A stretch of DNA of 64,000 nucleotides from Mangrovibacterium lignilyticum (GCF_010882175.1 NZ_WKLH01000001.1:496001-560000); one strand, 5' to 3'; positions 35,937-45,750 are shown, counted from the first letter of the stretch. A program made the numbers and translations. Notes: generated from the letters alone by a model not told the origin.

Positions 35937-36406
35937 GGTTACAGCATAATTCACTAGCTGAATCCGCTAATTATCTTAGTTGATTATTTTGCCACAAAAG
36001 CTGATCATAACAACTCAAGCTATCAAAAGAATAAAATGTAGCCCGATATCTAAAAATGCGCACGAACTAACTGCTACTGAGTCCAACAACAAAACACCTT
36101 CTCCCGATCTAAAACTCCGGATTGTCCTACCTACCCCCAGCACTAACGATAATATCGATCTGAAAGAAAAATTAACGTAAAAAGCAACTTTTGAAACAAT
36201 TTTGCATTGTTTTACAATATTTTGAAACTTTAACTTTATTTTAACAATCTTCCTAGTCACTAACAGCAAACAGATATTGACTTATTTTCAGCAACTTATC
36301 TTTTAGAAGTTAACCAACACTACATCTGAAAAAACAAGCAGAAATAAGACTTTCACATCTTAAAAGCTAAACATGACTTTTAGCAGCTTTTCAGCAACTA
36401 TCTTTA

Positions 36407-36474
36407 GACAAATTTGTCAATAAGTCGAAATAAAAACGACTACTTAATCATTTTGATACTTTGCCCATCAAAAT
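36407..36474. promoter_or_regulatory. Palindromes in the 600-base leader of the susC gene
   Basis: The gene-free stretch 35937-36540 is AT-rich. Within it, GACAAATTTGTC (36407-36418) is a perfect 12-bp palindrome. ATTTTGAT-x9-ATCAAAAT (36450-36457 and 36467-36474) is a perfect 8-bp inverted repeat about 65 bases before the susC ATG. Both could be operators or leader hairpins. No sigma/anti-sigma pair or hybrid two-component regulator is encoded next door to control susC. I see no other feature in this gap. Confidence 0.4.
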
Positions 36475-36540
36475 AATGAACTCGTTTTTCGGGTAAAAAC
36501 GGGAAGTAATAACATATAGTAACTTTTAATTCTCAATTTT

Positions 36541-39500
36541 ATGAAAAGATTGACATCGCTATTCCTATGTCTGTTTCTATTGTTTGAGTTTGCCCTCGCT
36601 CAAACCAAGGAGATATCCGGAACAGTCACTTCTGCTGAAGATGGCTTATCTATTCCGGGTGCATCAGTTTCCCTGAAAGGAACAACCCTGGGCACAATCA
36701 CCGATATGGAAGGAAATTACCACTTGAAAATCCCTGCGACAGGGGAAGCTCTGGTATTTTCGTTCGTCGGTATGAAAACTACTGAATTTGCCATTAATGG
36801 GCAAAGCGTGGTTAATGCAGTTTTAGAGTCCGACAACGTAGCTGTTGACGAAGTTGTGGTAACAGCACTCGGTATCTCTCGTGAGAAAAAGGCACTGGGC
36901 TACGCTGTCCAGGAAGTATCGGGAGATGAACTGACTAAAGCCAAAGACCAAAACATTGTAAACTCGCTTTCCGGTAAAGTAGCCGGGGTGCAAGTTACAA
37001 GCGCTTCGGGTGCAATTGGTAGTTCGTCACGGATTACAATTCGTGGTAACAGTTCCTTCTCAAGCAACGAACCACTTTTCGTGGTTGACGGTGTACCAAT
37101 TCGCAACTACGCTTCAAGTGTGAGCCAATGGGGTGGCGTTGACTACGGTAACGGTGCTTCTGATATTGCACCTGAAAACATTGAGTCTATCACCATTTTG
37201 AAAGGTGCTAACGCCGCCGCACTTTACGGTATGGATGCTGCCAACGGGGTTATTTTGATTACCACGAAGAAAGCTAAAGGAGCCGGCGCAATGCAAGTAC
37301 AATTGAATTCCAGCATTACTTTCAGCGATGCTTACGTAATCCCGAACTACCAAAACAAGTATGGTCAGGGTTACTCTGGTTCTGAATACATGTACAACAA
37401 CTCTGGTACCAGCCAAAGCTACCAGGACTGGTCAGCTGATAACTCATTTACCTACGTTGATGGTAATGGTGGTGGTGTTTACGACTACATGGATGAAAGT
37501 TGGGGACCTCGTTTGGATATCGGTCTGAAATTCGCCCAATTTGACAGCCCGGTTGTAGATGGTGTTTACCAGCCTACCGATTGGGTTTCTCAACCTGACA
37601 ACGTAAAAGATTTCTTCGAAACGGGAGTGACTTATGACAACAGCGTGGCTGTTCAAACGTCAAACGAAACAAGTTCAACTCGTTTGTTCTTGTCCCGTCA
37701 GGATATCACCGGAACTATTCCAAACACCGATTTGGATAAAACGACAGCCAGTCTCAGCGGATCTATCACTCCAAACGACAAATTCACGGCACAGGGATCT
37801 GTAACGTACACCCAATCTAAATCAGACAACTTGCCAGGACAAGGGTATTCAACCAATAACGTGATGCAGTCGCTTGGTGGTTGGTTCGGTCGCCAGGTGA
37901 ATATGCAATCGCTGAAAGAAAACTGGAATACTTACAATCAGGACGGTAATCCATATAACTGGAACAGTAACTACCACAATAACCCTTACTGGACAGTTTA
38001 CAACAATACCAACTCGATGCTGAAAAATCACCTTTTCGGTAACATGTCAGCAGACTACAAATTAACAGATTGGTTAGATGTATTAGGTCGTGTAGGTATC
38101 GACACCTACACCAACCGTCGTAAATCAGTGAATGCTGACGGATCAATTGGTATTCAGTCTGGTGGTTCATTTGGTCAATCTGAAAACTATTCACACGAGT
38201 TAAATGCAGATTTGATTTTGAGCATCGACAAAGATTTGAGTGAAAGCATCCACTTGGCCGGTACATTCGGTGCAAACTATCGCGACTATCACTATCGCTA
38301 TTCATACATTGGTGCTTCATCACTTACAGTACCCAACTTGTATACAATTAGCAACATTAACGGTACACCTTCCGTGTCGCAAAATGAGAGCAACATGCGT
38401 TCGAACTCTGCATTCGGTTCGCTGTCATTCTCATACAACAACTACTTATTCCTGGACGTAACCGGACGTAACGACTGGAGTTCAACCCTGCCACAGGAAG
38501 CATGGTCATTCTTCTATCCTTCGGTAACAGCTAGTTGGTTAGTATCAGAATCGTTGGACATCAAATCAAATTTCTTGTCTTTCTTTAAGTTACGTGCCAG
38601 CTGGGCTCAAGTGGGTAACGCCACCGATCCTTACCAATTGGGTATGACTTACAATTCAATTACTTCGTACAACGGTACAACACCTTTCTACCTGCCAACA
38701 ACCCGTTCAACAACCGACTTGGTACCTGAAAAGGTTAATTCAACGGAGATCGGTGCTGAAATGAAGTTCTGGAAAAACAGAATTGGTTTGAACCTGACTT
38801 ATTACGACAAGATCACGAAAAACCAGATTATGTCGATCGATGTAAGTGATGCATCTGGTTACGACAAGGTAATGATCAACGCCGGTGAAATTGAAAACAA
38901 AGGGGTTGAAATTGAATTGAGCGCAGACATCCTGAAATCGAAAGATGGCTTGAACTGGACATCGACCCTGAACTGGGCAAAAAATAAAAACAGCGTAAAC
39001 GAACTGTACGAAGATATTGACAGCTATTCTATTTCAAGTTCATGGAGTAGTGTAACGATCGAAGCGATCCCGGGAGAAACTTTCGGAGTTATCAAAGGTT
39101 ATGACTTTGAACGCGACGCTAACGGCAACCTAGTTGTTGGGTCAGACGGTTTACCAAATGCCGCTGCAAGTACTTCAGAAATTGGCAACATCATGCCCGA
39201 CTGGACTGGTGGTTGGAATAACAGCTTCCGTTGGAAAAACCTTTCAGCAAGCTTCCTGTTGGATATGCGCTGGGGCGGCGATGTATTTTCTGTAACCGAT
39301 TGGTTCGGTGGAATGGCTGGTTTGACTGAAGAAACAGCTCAAATGGCTTCTCGTGCCGGTGTTGAAGGATCCAATATCCGTGAAGTTGGTTTGGTTGTCG
39401 GAAAAGACGTCTTGAAAGACGAATCTGTAGTAACTTCTGATGGTGGCGAAAACGACGTTGTTGTTTCAGCTCAGGACTACTACGAAAGCTACTGGGGACT

Positions 39501-39780
39501 GGAAAAACAAGGTATGATTGACGGTAGTTATTTGAAACTGCGTGAATTCACTCTGGGATATGACATCCCTTCTTCTTTGTTGAATAAAACAGGATTCCTG
39601 AAATCAGCGAACATTTCATTTGTTGGTCGTAACCTGGCCATCCTTTGGACACACAAAAGTAACGATGTTGGTATTGACCCAGAAACAGCTTTCGGTTCAA
39701 GCCTGACAGGTATGGGTATTGAGCAATATCAGATTCCGGCAACCCGCAACTTAGGTTTCCGCCTTAACGTGACTTTCTAA
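36541..39780 (+). CDS. SusC/RagA-family TonB-linked outer-membrane protein
   Basis: A 1079-aa importer that forms a lidded channel with its SusD partner. A signal peptide (ending FALAQT) is followed by a CarboxypepD_reg-like domain at about 23-100 (GTVTSAEDGLSIPGASVSLKG). The SusC linker VDEVVVTALGISREKKALGYAVQ and the plug with ITIRGNSSFSSNEPLFVVDG and TILKGANAAALYG follow. The long barrel ends NLGFRLNVTF. There are no carbohydrate enzymes beside the pair, so the ligand could be a peptide or an oligosaccharide. It lies 33 bases before susD. Confidence 0.95.
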   Translation: MKRLTSLFLCLFLLFEFALAQTKEISGTVTSAEDGLSIPGASVSLKGTTLGTITDMEGNYHLKIPATGEALVFSFVGMKTTEFAINGQSVVNAVLESDNVAVDEVVVTALGISREKKALGYAVQEVSGDELTKAKDQNIVNSLSGKVAGVQVTSASGAIGSSSRITIRGNSSFSSNEPLFVVDGVPIRNYASSVSQWGGVDYGNGASDIAPENIESITILKGANAAALYGMDAANGVILITTKKAKGAGAMQVQLNSSITFSDAYVIPNYQNKYGQGYSGSEYMYNNSGTSQSYQDWSADNSFTYVDGNGGGVYDYMDESWGPRLDIGLKFAQFDSPVVDGVYQPTDWVSQPDNVKDFFETGVTYDNSVAVQTSNETSSTRLFLSRQDITGTIPNTDLDKTTASLSGSITPNDKFTAQGSVTYTQSKSDNLPGQGYSTNNVMQSLGGWFGRQVNMQSLKENWNTYNQDGNPYNWNSNYHNNPYWTVYNNTNSMLKNHLFGNMSADYKLTDWLDVLGRVGIDTYTNRRKSVNADGSIGIQSGGSFGQSENYSHELNADLILSIDKDLSESIHLAGTFGANYRDYHYRYSYIGASSLTVPNLYTISNINGTPSVSQNESNMRSNSAFGSLSFSYNNYLFLDVTGRNDWSSTLPQEAWSFFYPSVTASWLVSESLDIKSNFLSFFKLRASWAQVGNATDPYQLGMTYNSITSYNGTTPFYLPTTRSTTDLVPEKVNSTEIGAEMKFWKNRIGLNLTYYDKITKNQIMSIDVSDASGYDKVMINAGEIENKGVEIELSADILKSKDGLNWTSTLNWAKNKNSVNELYEDIDSYSISSSWSSVTIEAIPGETFGVIKGYDFERDANGNLVVGSDGLPNAAASTSEIGNIMPDWTGGWNNSFRWKNLSASFLLDMRWGGDVFSVTDWFGGMAGLTEETAQMASRAGVEGSNIREVGLVVGKDVLKDESVVTSDGGENDVVVSAQDYYESYWGLEKQGMIDGSYLKLREFTLGYDIPSSLLNKTGFLKSANISFVGRNLAILWTHKSNDVGIDPETAFGSSLTGMGIEQYQIPATRNLGFRLNVTF

Positions 39781-39813
39781 TCCAACTTAATTCATTTTAA
39801 AAACTGAAAGAAC

Positions 39814-41277
39814 ATGTCTAGATTTCTAAAAACTAAATTATATATGGCTCTGGCGCTGGTCTTATCCTTGGCGTCATGTAGCGGCGATTTCGAAGAAATC
39901 AACACCAACCCCAATAGTCCAACGGAGGTACCATCGACTAATATTTTAGCCTATACCATCGAAAACTTCACCGCCAACTCATTTAGCACGAGTGCTGTGT
40001 GTGGCGGAGCACTGGGATATGCCAACCAAGTTGGTAAAATCCAGTATCCGGAAGAATCGATTTACGAATTCCGTGAAGGTACTTTCAGCAGTTACTTTAC
40101 AACAATCTATCGCAACCAGCAAAATTTAGCGGTTGTCATGGAGCAAGCCGAAGCTGAAGGTGCTACCAACATGACTGCTGTTGCTAAAACCTGGAGTGCA
40201 TACATCTGGTTAATCGCAACCGACAGCTGGAGAGACATTCCTTTTACTGAAGCTTTGGGTGCTACAGAAGGTGTACTTTCACCTTCATATGATGAGCAGG
40301 AAGATATTTACCCTGCAGTGATGGATCTTTTGGCAGAAGCGAACGACTTGTTCAACGAAGGAGCTTCTGACGATATTGGCAGTGGCGATTTACTTTTTGG
40401 GGGTGATACCGAATTGTGGCAAAAATTCGCAAACAGCTTGCGTCTGCGTATGGCTATCCGTCTTTCTAACGTAGAGCCTGCGACTGCTAAATCGGTAGTC
40501 GAAGAAATCATTGCGTCTCCGTCAACTTATCCGATTATCAGCTCAAACGATGATAATGCGTATTTCCACTGGTTGGGAGCAAATCCTTACTACGAGCCAT
40601 TCTACTCCAATAAGGATATCTCTGCCCGTGACGACCATGGTATGGCTGATGTAATCATCGATCAATTGAAAGCGTTCAACGACCCTCGTCTGCCAATTTA
40701 TGCGCACCCTGCCGCTGCCGATGGCGAATACCGCGGTGTAGTTGTTGGTGATGACCAGGATAACTTTACAATGAGTGAAATCTCTCGTATCGGAGCACGC
40801 TTCCGCGACGAAGCTGATGGTTTCTCTCCTTTCATGAACTATGCTGAAGTTTGCTTTATTCTTGCAGAAGCATCTGCTAACGGATGGGCAACAGGAACAA
40901 CTGCCGCCGAAGCATATGAAGCAGGAATCACTGCATCGATGGAAGAAAATGAAGTTGCAGCTGACGATATTGCCACTTACCTGACACAATCAGATATTGT
41001 GTACAGCGATGTAGATCAAATCTATCTGCAGAAATGGATCTCTTTATTCAAAAACGGACATGAAGCTTGGGCTGAAAACCGCCGTACAGATGTGCCGTTG
41101 TTAAGCCCGGCACCTGATGGATCTTACTCTGGACACAACCGTCCACCATTCCGTCAACCTTATCCAAATACCGAGTATAGCCTAAACACGGCAAATATTC
41201 AAACTTTCTGGAGCAAGGTAGATGACCGCCTGTGGGGCCAACAAATGTATTGGGATACCAGAACAGGCGTTAACTAA
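39814..41277 (+). CDS. SusD/RagB-family outer-membrane lipoprotein (SusD-like_2 type)
   Basis: A 487-aa lipoprotein (lipobox LSLASCSGDFEEINTNPNSP, Cys about residue 22) forming the lid over its SusC channel. The helical TPR-like core carries YIWLIATDSWRDIPFTEAL and AVMDLLAEANDLFN, which belong to the SusD-like_2 branch. C-terminal ISLFKNGHEAWAENRRTDVP is typical of the family. No xylanase, peptidase or sulfatase is adjacent, so this is an orphan pair with respect to degradation enzymes. Confidence 0.93.
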   Translation: MSRFLKTKLYMALALVLSLASCSGDFEEINTNPNSPTEVPSTNILAYTIENFTANSFSTSAVCGGALGYANQVGKIQYPEESIYEFREGTFSSYFTTIYRNQQNLAVVMEQAEAEGATNMTAVAKTWSAYIWLIATDSWRDIPFTEALGATEGVLSPSYDEQEDIYPAVMDLLAEANDLFNEGASDDIGSGDLLFGGDTELWQKFANSLRLRMAIRLSNVEPATAKSVVEEIIASPSTYPIISSNDDNAYFHWLGANPYYEPFYSNKDISARDDHGMADVIIDQLKAFNDPRLPIYAHPAAADGEYRGVVVGDDQDNFTMSEISRIGARFRDEADGFSPFMNYAEVCFILAEASANGWATGTTAAEAYEAGITASMEENEVAADDIATYLTQSDIVYSDVDQIYLQKWISLFKNGHEAWAENRRTDVPLLSPAPDGSYSGHNRPPFRQPYPNTEYSLNTANIQTFWSKVDDRLWGQQMYWDTRTGVN

Positions 41278-41313
41278 GAGCAGCGTTACAAACTATAATG
41301 TTTGATTTTTTGG

Positions 41314-41350
41314 AGAGGATGTTTCTTTATGGAACATCCTCTTTTATTTT
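41314..41350 (+). terminator. Terminator after the susCD pair
   Basis: AGAGGATGTTTC-TTTAT-GGAACATCCTCT forms a stem of about 11 pairs (including one C/G wobble break), followed by TTTATTTT. It lies about 40 bases after the susD stop. Confidence 0.85.
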
Positions 41351-41372
41351 CCGGAAAGTGAATGCGGTTTGA

Positions 41373-43010
41373 CTACCAAATAATTTCCTGAATAATTCTT
41401 CCTTCACAATGTGGCGGAATATCAAATCCAAGAATATCGAATATGGTCGGAACCATATCCACTGCATCAACCTTTTCGCGGTTACGCCCAGCCTTGATAG
41501 CATTTCCCATCCAAATCATCGGAATTCGGCTGTTGTCAGTATAAACGACTTTCCGATATTTAAACTGCGGTTGCCATCCGTCTTCCAACATAAACAGAAT
41601 ATCACCAGACCGTTTGGCGTTGAATGATTTTGAAATGGTCGTCAGTAAACTGGTAGCATAGTCACCTTGCTCAAAGCCAGTAGCAGGAAGAGCAATTTTA
41701 ACTCCTTCAAACTGATTGATAAATGATGCTGCTTTGGTCAAGAATTCATTCAACGGTATTTTTTGCTTTTCAATTAGAGCCCTGTTCATATAAATCTGCT
41801 GATCCATCACGAACTCTACCCAGTCGCCTTGGCCGTAAGTAATATTCAAATACGATTTCAGTAGCGCCACCACACTTTCAGGAGAAACGTGGCCTGCCGG
41901 CATATTATACTTTTGTTGCAGAAAATCGGCCGAATAAGACGATGAACAGGAAGAAGTCAGCACAACCAATGTATTGGCAAGCCCAACCTCGTTGTCTACG
42001 TAGTCCAATAACCCGGCAATATCCTGATCAAGTCTTAAATAAACATCTTCCATTTCGACAGACGAGGGTCCAAAAATACTGTTCGCGTAGTCCATCGACG
42101 AAAAATTGATCGTCAACAAATCCGGATTCTCATCACGCCCCAAACGTTCATGGTCAATCAGGTTAACTGCAAAATCCTTTATCAGTCGGTTTCCATATGG
42201 CGTTGTTTTTAGAATTCGGTAGCTTCCTTCATTCGATATTAACTTTTTCAAATCGTATGGGAATGTGCGCCATTTGTCGAAATAACCTTTCTCAAAAGGG
42301 CTGTCATCCTCCACGGAAGCACTATAGCTGCTGAGCGGGATTAAGGTTGACCAATCCCTGGTTGCATAGGACTCGGCCAAATGCTGGTTATTAAAATCGA
42401 ATGCCCACCCCGGAAACTGATCGATATAATAGGAACTTGAAATCATATTTCCAGTCTGGTTATCCAGCCAGTATGCACCATCGGCAGCATGACCGGCAGA
42501 CAAAACAGCACTGTAGTCATTCAAACTAACGGCAAAAACTTTCGATTGACCATTTGTACTCAACTTTAGTCCGTCGCCCAAAGTAGGACTCAGTAAATGC
42601 CTCGCTGAAAGCTGGCCTTCTTTGGAGTCGCTTCCAACTGTTATATAGTTATCGTCAGCCAAGGCGTCCACTTCTTTTTCCTTCAGGCGATCGAGCCATG
42701 TCTCGTTTATAATGCCGTGACGATCGGGATAAGACCCGGTAAACAAGGTTGGAACCCCGGTAATACACTTCTGAATATGCAGATTCATACTGGCATTTGA
42801 GCAAACCGCTCCCCTGCTTACTAGCCTCTGGAAACCATTATTTTGAAATTTATCGGCATAGCGAGCCAAATAATCGCTGCGCATTTGCTCCACATTAATA
42901 ACCAGTACCAATCGCGGTTTTGAAGTTTGCTTTTCCTGTCCGTACAGACTTGTCTGCGCGAACAAAAATGAAAGAACAAAAAGAATAAATAGGCTGTTTT
43001 TGAATACCAT
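41373..43010 (-). CDS. PafA-like alkaline phosphatase superfamily protein lacking the active site (predicted pseudoenzyme)
   Basis: A 545-aa exported protein (signal peptide ending SLYGQ) that can be followed along the PafA phosphatase fold: INVEQMRSDYLARY, LFTGSYPDRHGI, SSMDYANSIFGPSSVEMED, YLRLDQDIAGLL and IPMIWMG. By my alignment from memory of Elizabethkingia PafA, the nucleophile Thr79 is Cys82 here and metal ligand Asp38 is Glu41. Asp305 is kept as Asp307, but His309 becomes Ser311. The Asp352-His353 pair becomes Ser354-Cys355, and the His486 region is shortened. The fold is intact and full length without stops, so it is probably a conserved non-catalytic binding or scaffold protein. 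It converges on susD and may be unrelated to it. Confidence 0.75.
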   Translation of the reverse strand: MVFKNSLFILFVLSFLFAQTSLYGQEKQTSKPRLVLVINVEQMRSDYLARYADKFQNNGFQRLVSRGAVCSNASMNLHIQKCITGVPTLFTGSYPDRHGIINETWLDRLKEKEVDALADDNYITVGSDSKEGQLSARHLLSPTLGDGLKLSTNGQSKVFAVSLNDYSAVLSAGHAADGAYWLDNQTGNMISSSYYIDQFPGWAFDFNNQHLAESYATRDWSTLIPLSSYSASVEDDSPFEKGYFDKWRTFPYDLKKLISNEGSYRILKTTPYGNRLIKDFAVNLIDHERLGRDENPDLLTINFSSMDYANSIFGPSSVEMEDVYLRLDQDIAGLLDYVDNEVGLANTLVVLTSSCSSSYSADFLQQKYNMPAGHVSPESVVALLKSYLNITYGQGDWVEFVMDQQIYMNRALIEKQKIPLNEFLTKAASFINQFEGVKIALPATGFEQGDYATSLLTTISKSFNAKRSGDILFMLEDGWQPQFKYRKVVYTDNSRIPMIWMGNAIKAGRNREKVDAVDMVPTIFDILGFDIPPHCEGRIIQEIIW

Positions 43011-43156
43011 TGTTGCTTGTTTTGAGAAGGGTCAAAAATATAAAAAATTACCGGCTTACTTATTCATTGATCACAATTTAGGCCCGACCAGTGCACAAAT
43101 CATCTTTTAATAAACCCCGTAATTTCTTCCGTAGAAAGTGGTCCATATTAAATAAA

Positions 43157-43170
43157 TGTGTCCGCACACA
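43157..43170. promoter_or_regulatory. Predicted LacI-family operator upstream of the MFS gene
   Basis: TGTGTCCGCACACA is one base away from the perfect palindrome TGTGTGCGCACACA, with the central CG step typical of LacI-family sites. A matching site precedes the LacI regulator gene at 45737. The rest of the 315-base gap between the phosphatase-like gene and the MFS gene shows only a minus-strand TATTTTTG (43033-43040), which could be the -7 box of the phosphatase-like gene. Confidence 0.7.
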
Positions 43171-43325
43171 TATTATTCATTCCAAGCACATACTCCAGCA
43201 TTGATTTTGGCTATATTACCACAGTTAACGAGAATAAACAAGCGCTCAAACAGCGACAAAACTTGTTTCCGGTTGAATAATAATCAGATAAATAGTTTCA
43301 ATAACAAACACTAATTCAATTTTTT

Positions 43326-44528
43326 ATGACGCAAAAGAACAACAAGATTGTGATAGCATTGCTCGTGGTTGGAGTTATGTTCTTTGCAATTGGTTTCGCT
43401 TTGGGAATTAACAGTTACCTGATTCCCCTGCTAAAAAATTCCCTGCATGTATCGTCGGGAGAGTCTTACCTTATTTTGGCCGCAACATTTTCCGCATTCC
43501 TGATTTTTGGTTACCCAGCTTCCCTCGTCATCGGGAAAATCGGTTACAAAAATACCATGATGCTCTCATTCCTGATGTTTGCTGTTGGCTTCGTACTCTA
43601 TCTGCCGTCAGCAAGTATGGAAAGCCTGCCGCTGTTTTTATTAGCCTCATTTATAAGTGGTATGGGAAACGCGTTTCTTCAAGCTTCGGTTAATCCGTAC
43701 ATCACAATTCTTGGCCCCATTGACAGTGCTGCTAAACGCATGAGCTTTATGGGAATTGCCAACAAATTGGCTTGGCCGGTTGCACCTCTTTTCCTATCGT
43801 TGGTTATTGGTAAAAGTGTTGAAAATGTGCAGCTTTCAGATATCTACCTGCCCTTCTATATCATCATCAGTATATTCCTAATACTCGGAGTACTGGCTTA
43901 TTTTGCCCCACTTCCTGAGGTAAAAGCTGTTGGCGAAGATGAAGATGATGCCGATGAATGTGCTTACGCAGCCTCCAAAACATCGGTTTGGCAATTTCCG
44001 CACCTTCTCCTGGGTGTACTCGCTCTGTTCCTGTACGTTGGGGTTGAAACAATTTCGTTGAGTACCCTGGTTGACTATGCCCAAAGTATTAATCTCCCAA
44101 ATGCTGAACTATATGCCTGGATCGCACCAGTCGGAATGGTGATTGGTTATATCTGTGGGATTATCTTTATTCCCAAATACATCAACCAGGCGACTGCTCT
44201 TTTAATTTGCTCAATCCTTGCAATTTTCGGAGCCTTCATGGTCGTGTTCACCCCGGAAGATATCTCAATTTGGTTTATCGCCTTTATGGCCGTGGGATGT
44301 TCATTGATGTGGCCTGCCTTGTGGCCTTTGGCCATGACCGATTTAGGGAAATACACCAAAGCCGGATCATCATTAATGGTAATTGCCATTGTGGGTGGTG
44401 CTTTGATTCCTACAATATATGGCTTCGCAAAAGATTCATTTGGAGCTCAAAACGCTTATTGGGTCTGCATTCCCTGCTTTCTGTACATCCTTTATTACGC
44501 TTTAAAAGGACACAAAATAAGAAGTTAA
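43326..44528 (+). CDS. MFS sugar transporter (FHS-type, GluP/FucP-like)
   Basis: A 400-aa permease with 12 predicted membrane helices. It has the FHS-like opening MFFAIGFALGINSYLIPLLKNSL, a SGMGNAFLQASVNPYITILGP segment and a GYPASLVIGKIGYKNTMM motif-A equivalent. These resemble the proton-coupled fucose/glucose/galactose importers of Bacteroidota. A LacI regulator is encoded convergently downstream, and a shared operator lies 155 bases upstream, so it is probably induced by its sugar. The substrate is not determinable from sequence. Confidence 0.85.
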   Translation: MTQKNNKIVIALLVVGVMFFAIGFALGINSYLIPLLKNSLHVSSGESYLILAATFSAFLIFGYPASLVIGKIGYKNTMMLSFLMFAVGFVLYLPSASMESLPLFLLASFISGMGNAFLQASVNPYITILGPIDSAAKRMSFMGIANKLAWPVAPLFLSLVIGKSVENVQLSDIYLPFYIIISIFLILGVLAYFAPLPEVKAVGEDEDDADECAYAASKTSVWQFPHLLLGVLALFLYVGVETISLSTLVDYAQSINLPNAELYAWIAPVGMVIGYICGIIFIPKYINQATALLICSILAIFGAFMVVFTPEDISIWFIAFMAVGCSLMWPALWPLAMTDLGKYTKAGSSLMVIAIVGGALIPTIYGFAKDSFGAQNAYWVCIPCFLYILYYALKGHKIRS

Positions 44529-44537
44529 CACAAATAA

Positions 44538-44564
44538 AAAATCCGGGCAAAACCCGGATTTTTT
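44538..44564. terminator. Bidirectional terminator between MFS and LacI genes
   Basis: AAAATCCGGG-CAAAA-CCCGGATTTTTT gives a perfect 10-bp stem with T6 on the plus strand and a shorter A/T tail on the minus strand. Confidence 0.9.
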
Positions 44565-44592
44565 CATTTCAATATATATCGTATTCAGATTA

Positions 44593-45663
44593 TCAATTCA
44601 AGTCGGAATGAATGTATGATTTGATATTCTCGCGGGTAATAATCTCCAAGGGGAACAGATCACTTAAAGGCGGTTGTTTCTTAAACAACAAATAATTCAC
44701 CAGGTATCCGATTCCCTTAACTGCTTGCTTCCGGGGATTCTGATGGATCAGAAAATTGATAATCCCTTCGTACATGTAATGAATATTATCCTTCAGTAAG
44801 TCGTAACCAACCAAAGCGATATCTTTCTGCCCTGTTTTATCCAAAACCAAAGCGGTGAGGTGCGTCCATTTCGAGGTAGGCACAAAGATTCCGTCCACCT
44901 GTTGTTTGCTCAAAATCTGTTGCAATTCGCGAATAAAAACGGCATCATTAAAATCCGGGAACTCAAATGATTCTATCGTGAAATCATTCAAATTATTATT
45001 GGCGAAATAATCACGAAAGCCACGTTCCTTTTCCTTTACGTGTATGGCATTCTCCGTCTCCTCGTAGATGTGCAAAACAAGAATGTTCCCTTTTTTCCCC
45101 AGCTTAGTGGCCAGCATCTCTGCTCCTACCCTTCCGCTTTGATACAAATCCTGCCCGATAAAACAGAGCGGATCAGCTTCCTGAATATTCGTGTTAAAAA
45201 TGACATAGGGAATTTCCAGCTTTTTCAATTCAGCAAAGAAATCAAGTGCTTCGTGGTAATGAACCGGCGCCAGCAAAACACTGTCGGGCTTAAAGTCAAT
45301 TACTTTTTGCGATACCTGTTGGAAGGACTTTTTATCGTATAAATTGAAATAAAACGGTTCGATGCGGACATTATATTGCGCCCATTCTTCTGTCGCCTTA
45401 AATATCCCGGAACCAGACTGATTCCAATAATCGTCCAATGCCGGATTGGGCAACATAGCAGCAATCTTAAAAACCTTATTGGACCCCAATGTACTGGCAA
45501 TCAAATTGGGTTTGTACCCGGTCTTCTCCAAAGCTTCCATCACCTTCGTCATGGCCTTTTCCGATATCTTACCGCGCTTGTGCAATACCCGGTCAACAGT
45601 AGCGACCGAAACACCGGCCAATTCTGCGACATCCTTTATTCTTATATTTTTAAACTGATCCAT
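44593..45663 (-). CDS. LacI-family transcriptional regulator
   Basis: A 356-aa repressor. The N-terminal HTH and hinge are IRIKDVAELAGVSVATVDRV, followed by GYKPNLIASTL. A periplasmic-binding-protein-like effector domain follows (about 60-345), with VLLAPVHYHEALDFF and the ligand-pocket DGIFVPTSKW and IALVGYD segments. Pocket residues resemble sugar binders of the type-1 PBP group. A 14-bp palindrome is present before both this gene and the MFS gene, so it probably represses both. The sugar effector is unknown. Confidence 0.92.
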   Translation of the reverse strand: MDQFKNIRIKDVAELAGVSVATVDRVLHKRGKISEKAMTKVMEALEKTGYKPNLIASTLGSNKVFKIAAMLPNPALDDYWNQSGSGIFKATEEWAQYNVRIEPFYFNLYDKKSFQQVSQKVIDFKPDSVLLAPVHYHEALDFFAELKKLEIPYVIFNTNIQEADPLCFIGQDLYQSGRVGAEMLATKLGKKGNILVLHIYEETENAIHVKEKERGFRDYFANNNLNDFTIESFEFPDFNDAVFIRELQQILSKQQVDGIFVPTSKWTHLTALVLDKTGQKDIALVGYDLLKDNIHYMYEGIINFLIHQNPRKQAVKGIGYLVNYLLFKKQPPLSDLFPLEIITRENIKSYIHSDLN

Positions 45664-45736
45664 ACTTCACAAAGATTCCTAATAAATACGACAAAAACAC
45701 GATCAACAGGCAATAACTTAGCTCCAATGTTCAAAA

Positions 45737-45750
45737 TGTTTGCGCACACA
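45737..45750. promoter_or_regulatory. Predicted LacI-family operator upstream of the LacI gene
   Basis: TGTTTGCGCACACA differs by one base from the perfect palindrome TGTGTGCGCACACA and lies 74 bases before the regulator's ATG. The flanking bases (ATATTATTCA) also resemble those at the MFS site. The remaining part of the 350-base gap, up to the dehydrogenase start at 46014, has no other clear signal. Confidence 0.7.

Noticed and set aside
35980-36269. Overlapping short frames in the gap before susC
   Set aside because: Composition is low-complexity and not protein-like. There is no start context and no motif, and the region is better explained as leader and regulatory sequence.
36541-41277. 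A complete polysaccharide utilisation locus around susCD
   Set aside because: No glycoside hydrolase, sulfatase, hybrid two-component system or ECF sigma/anti-sigma pair lies next to it. The PL10 gene is 8 kb away on the other strand.
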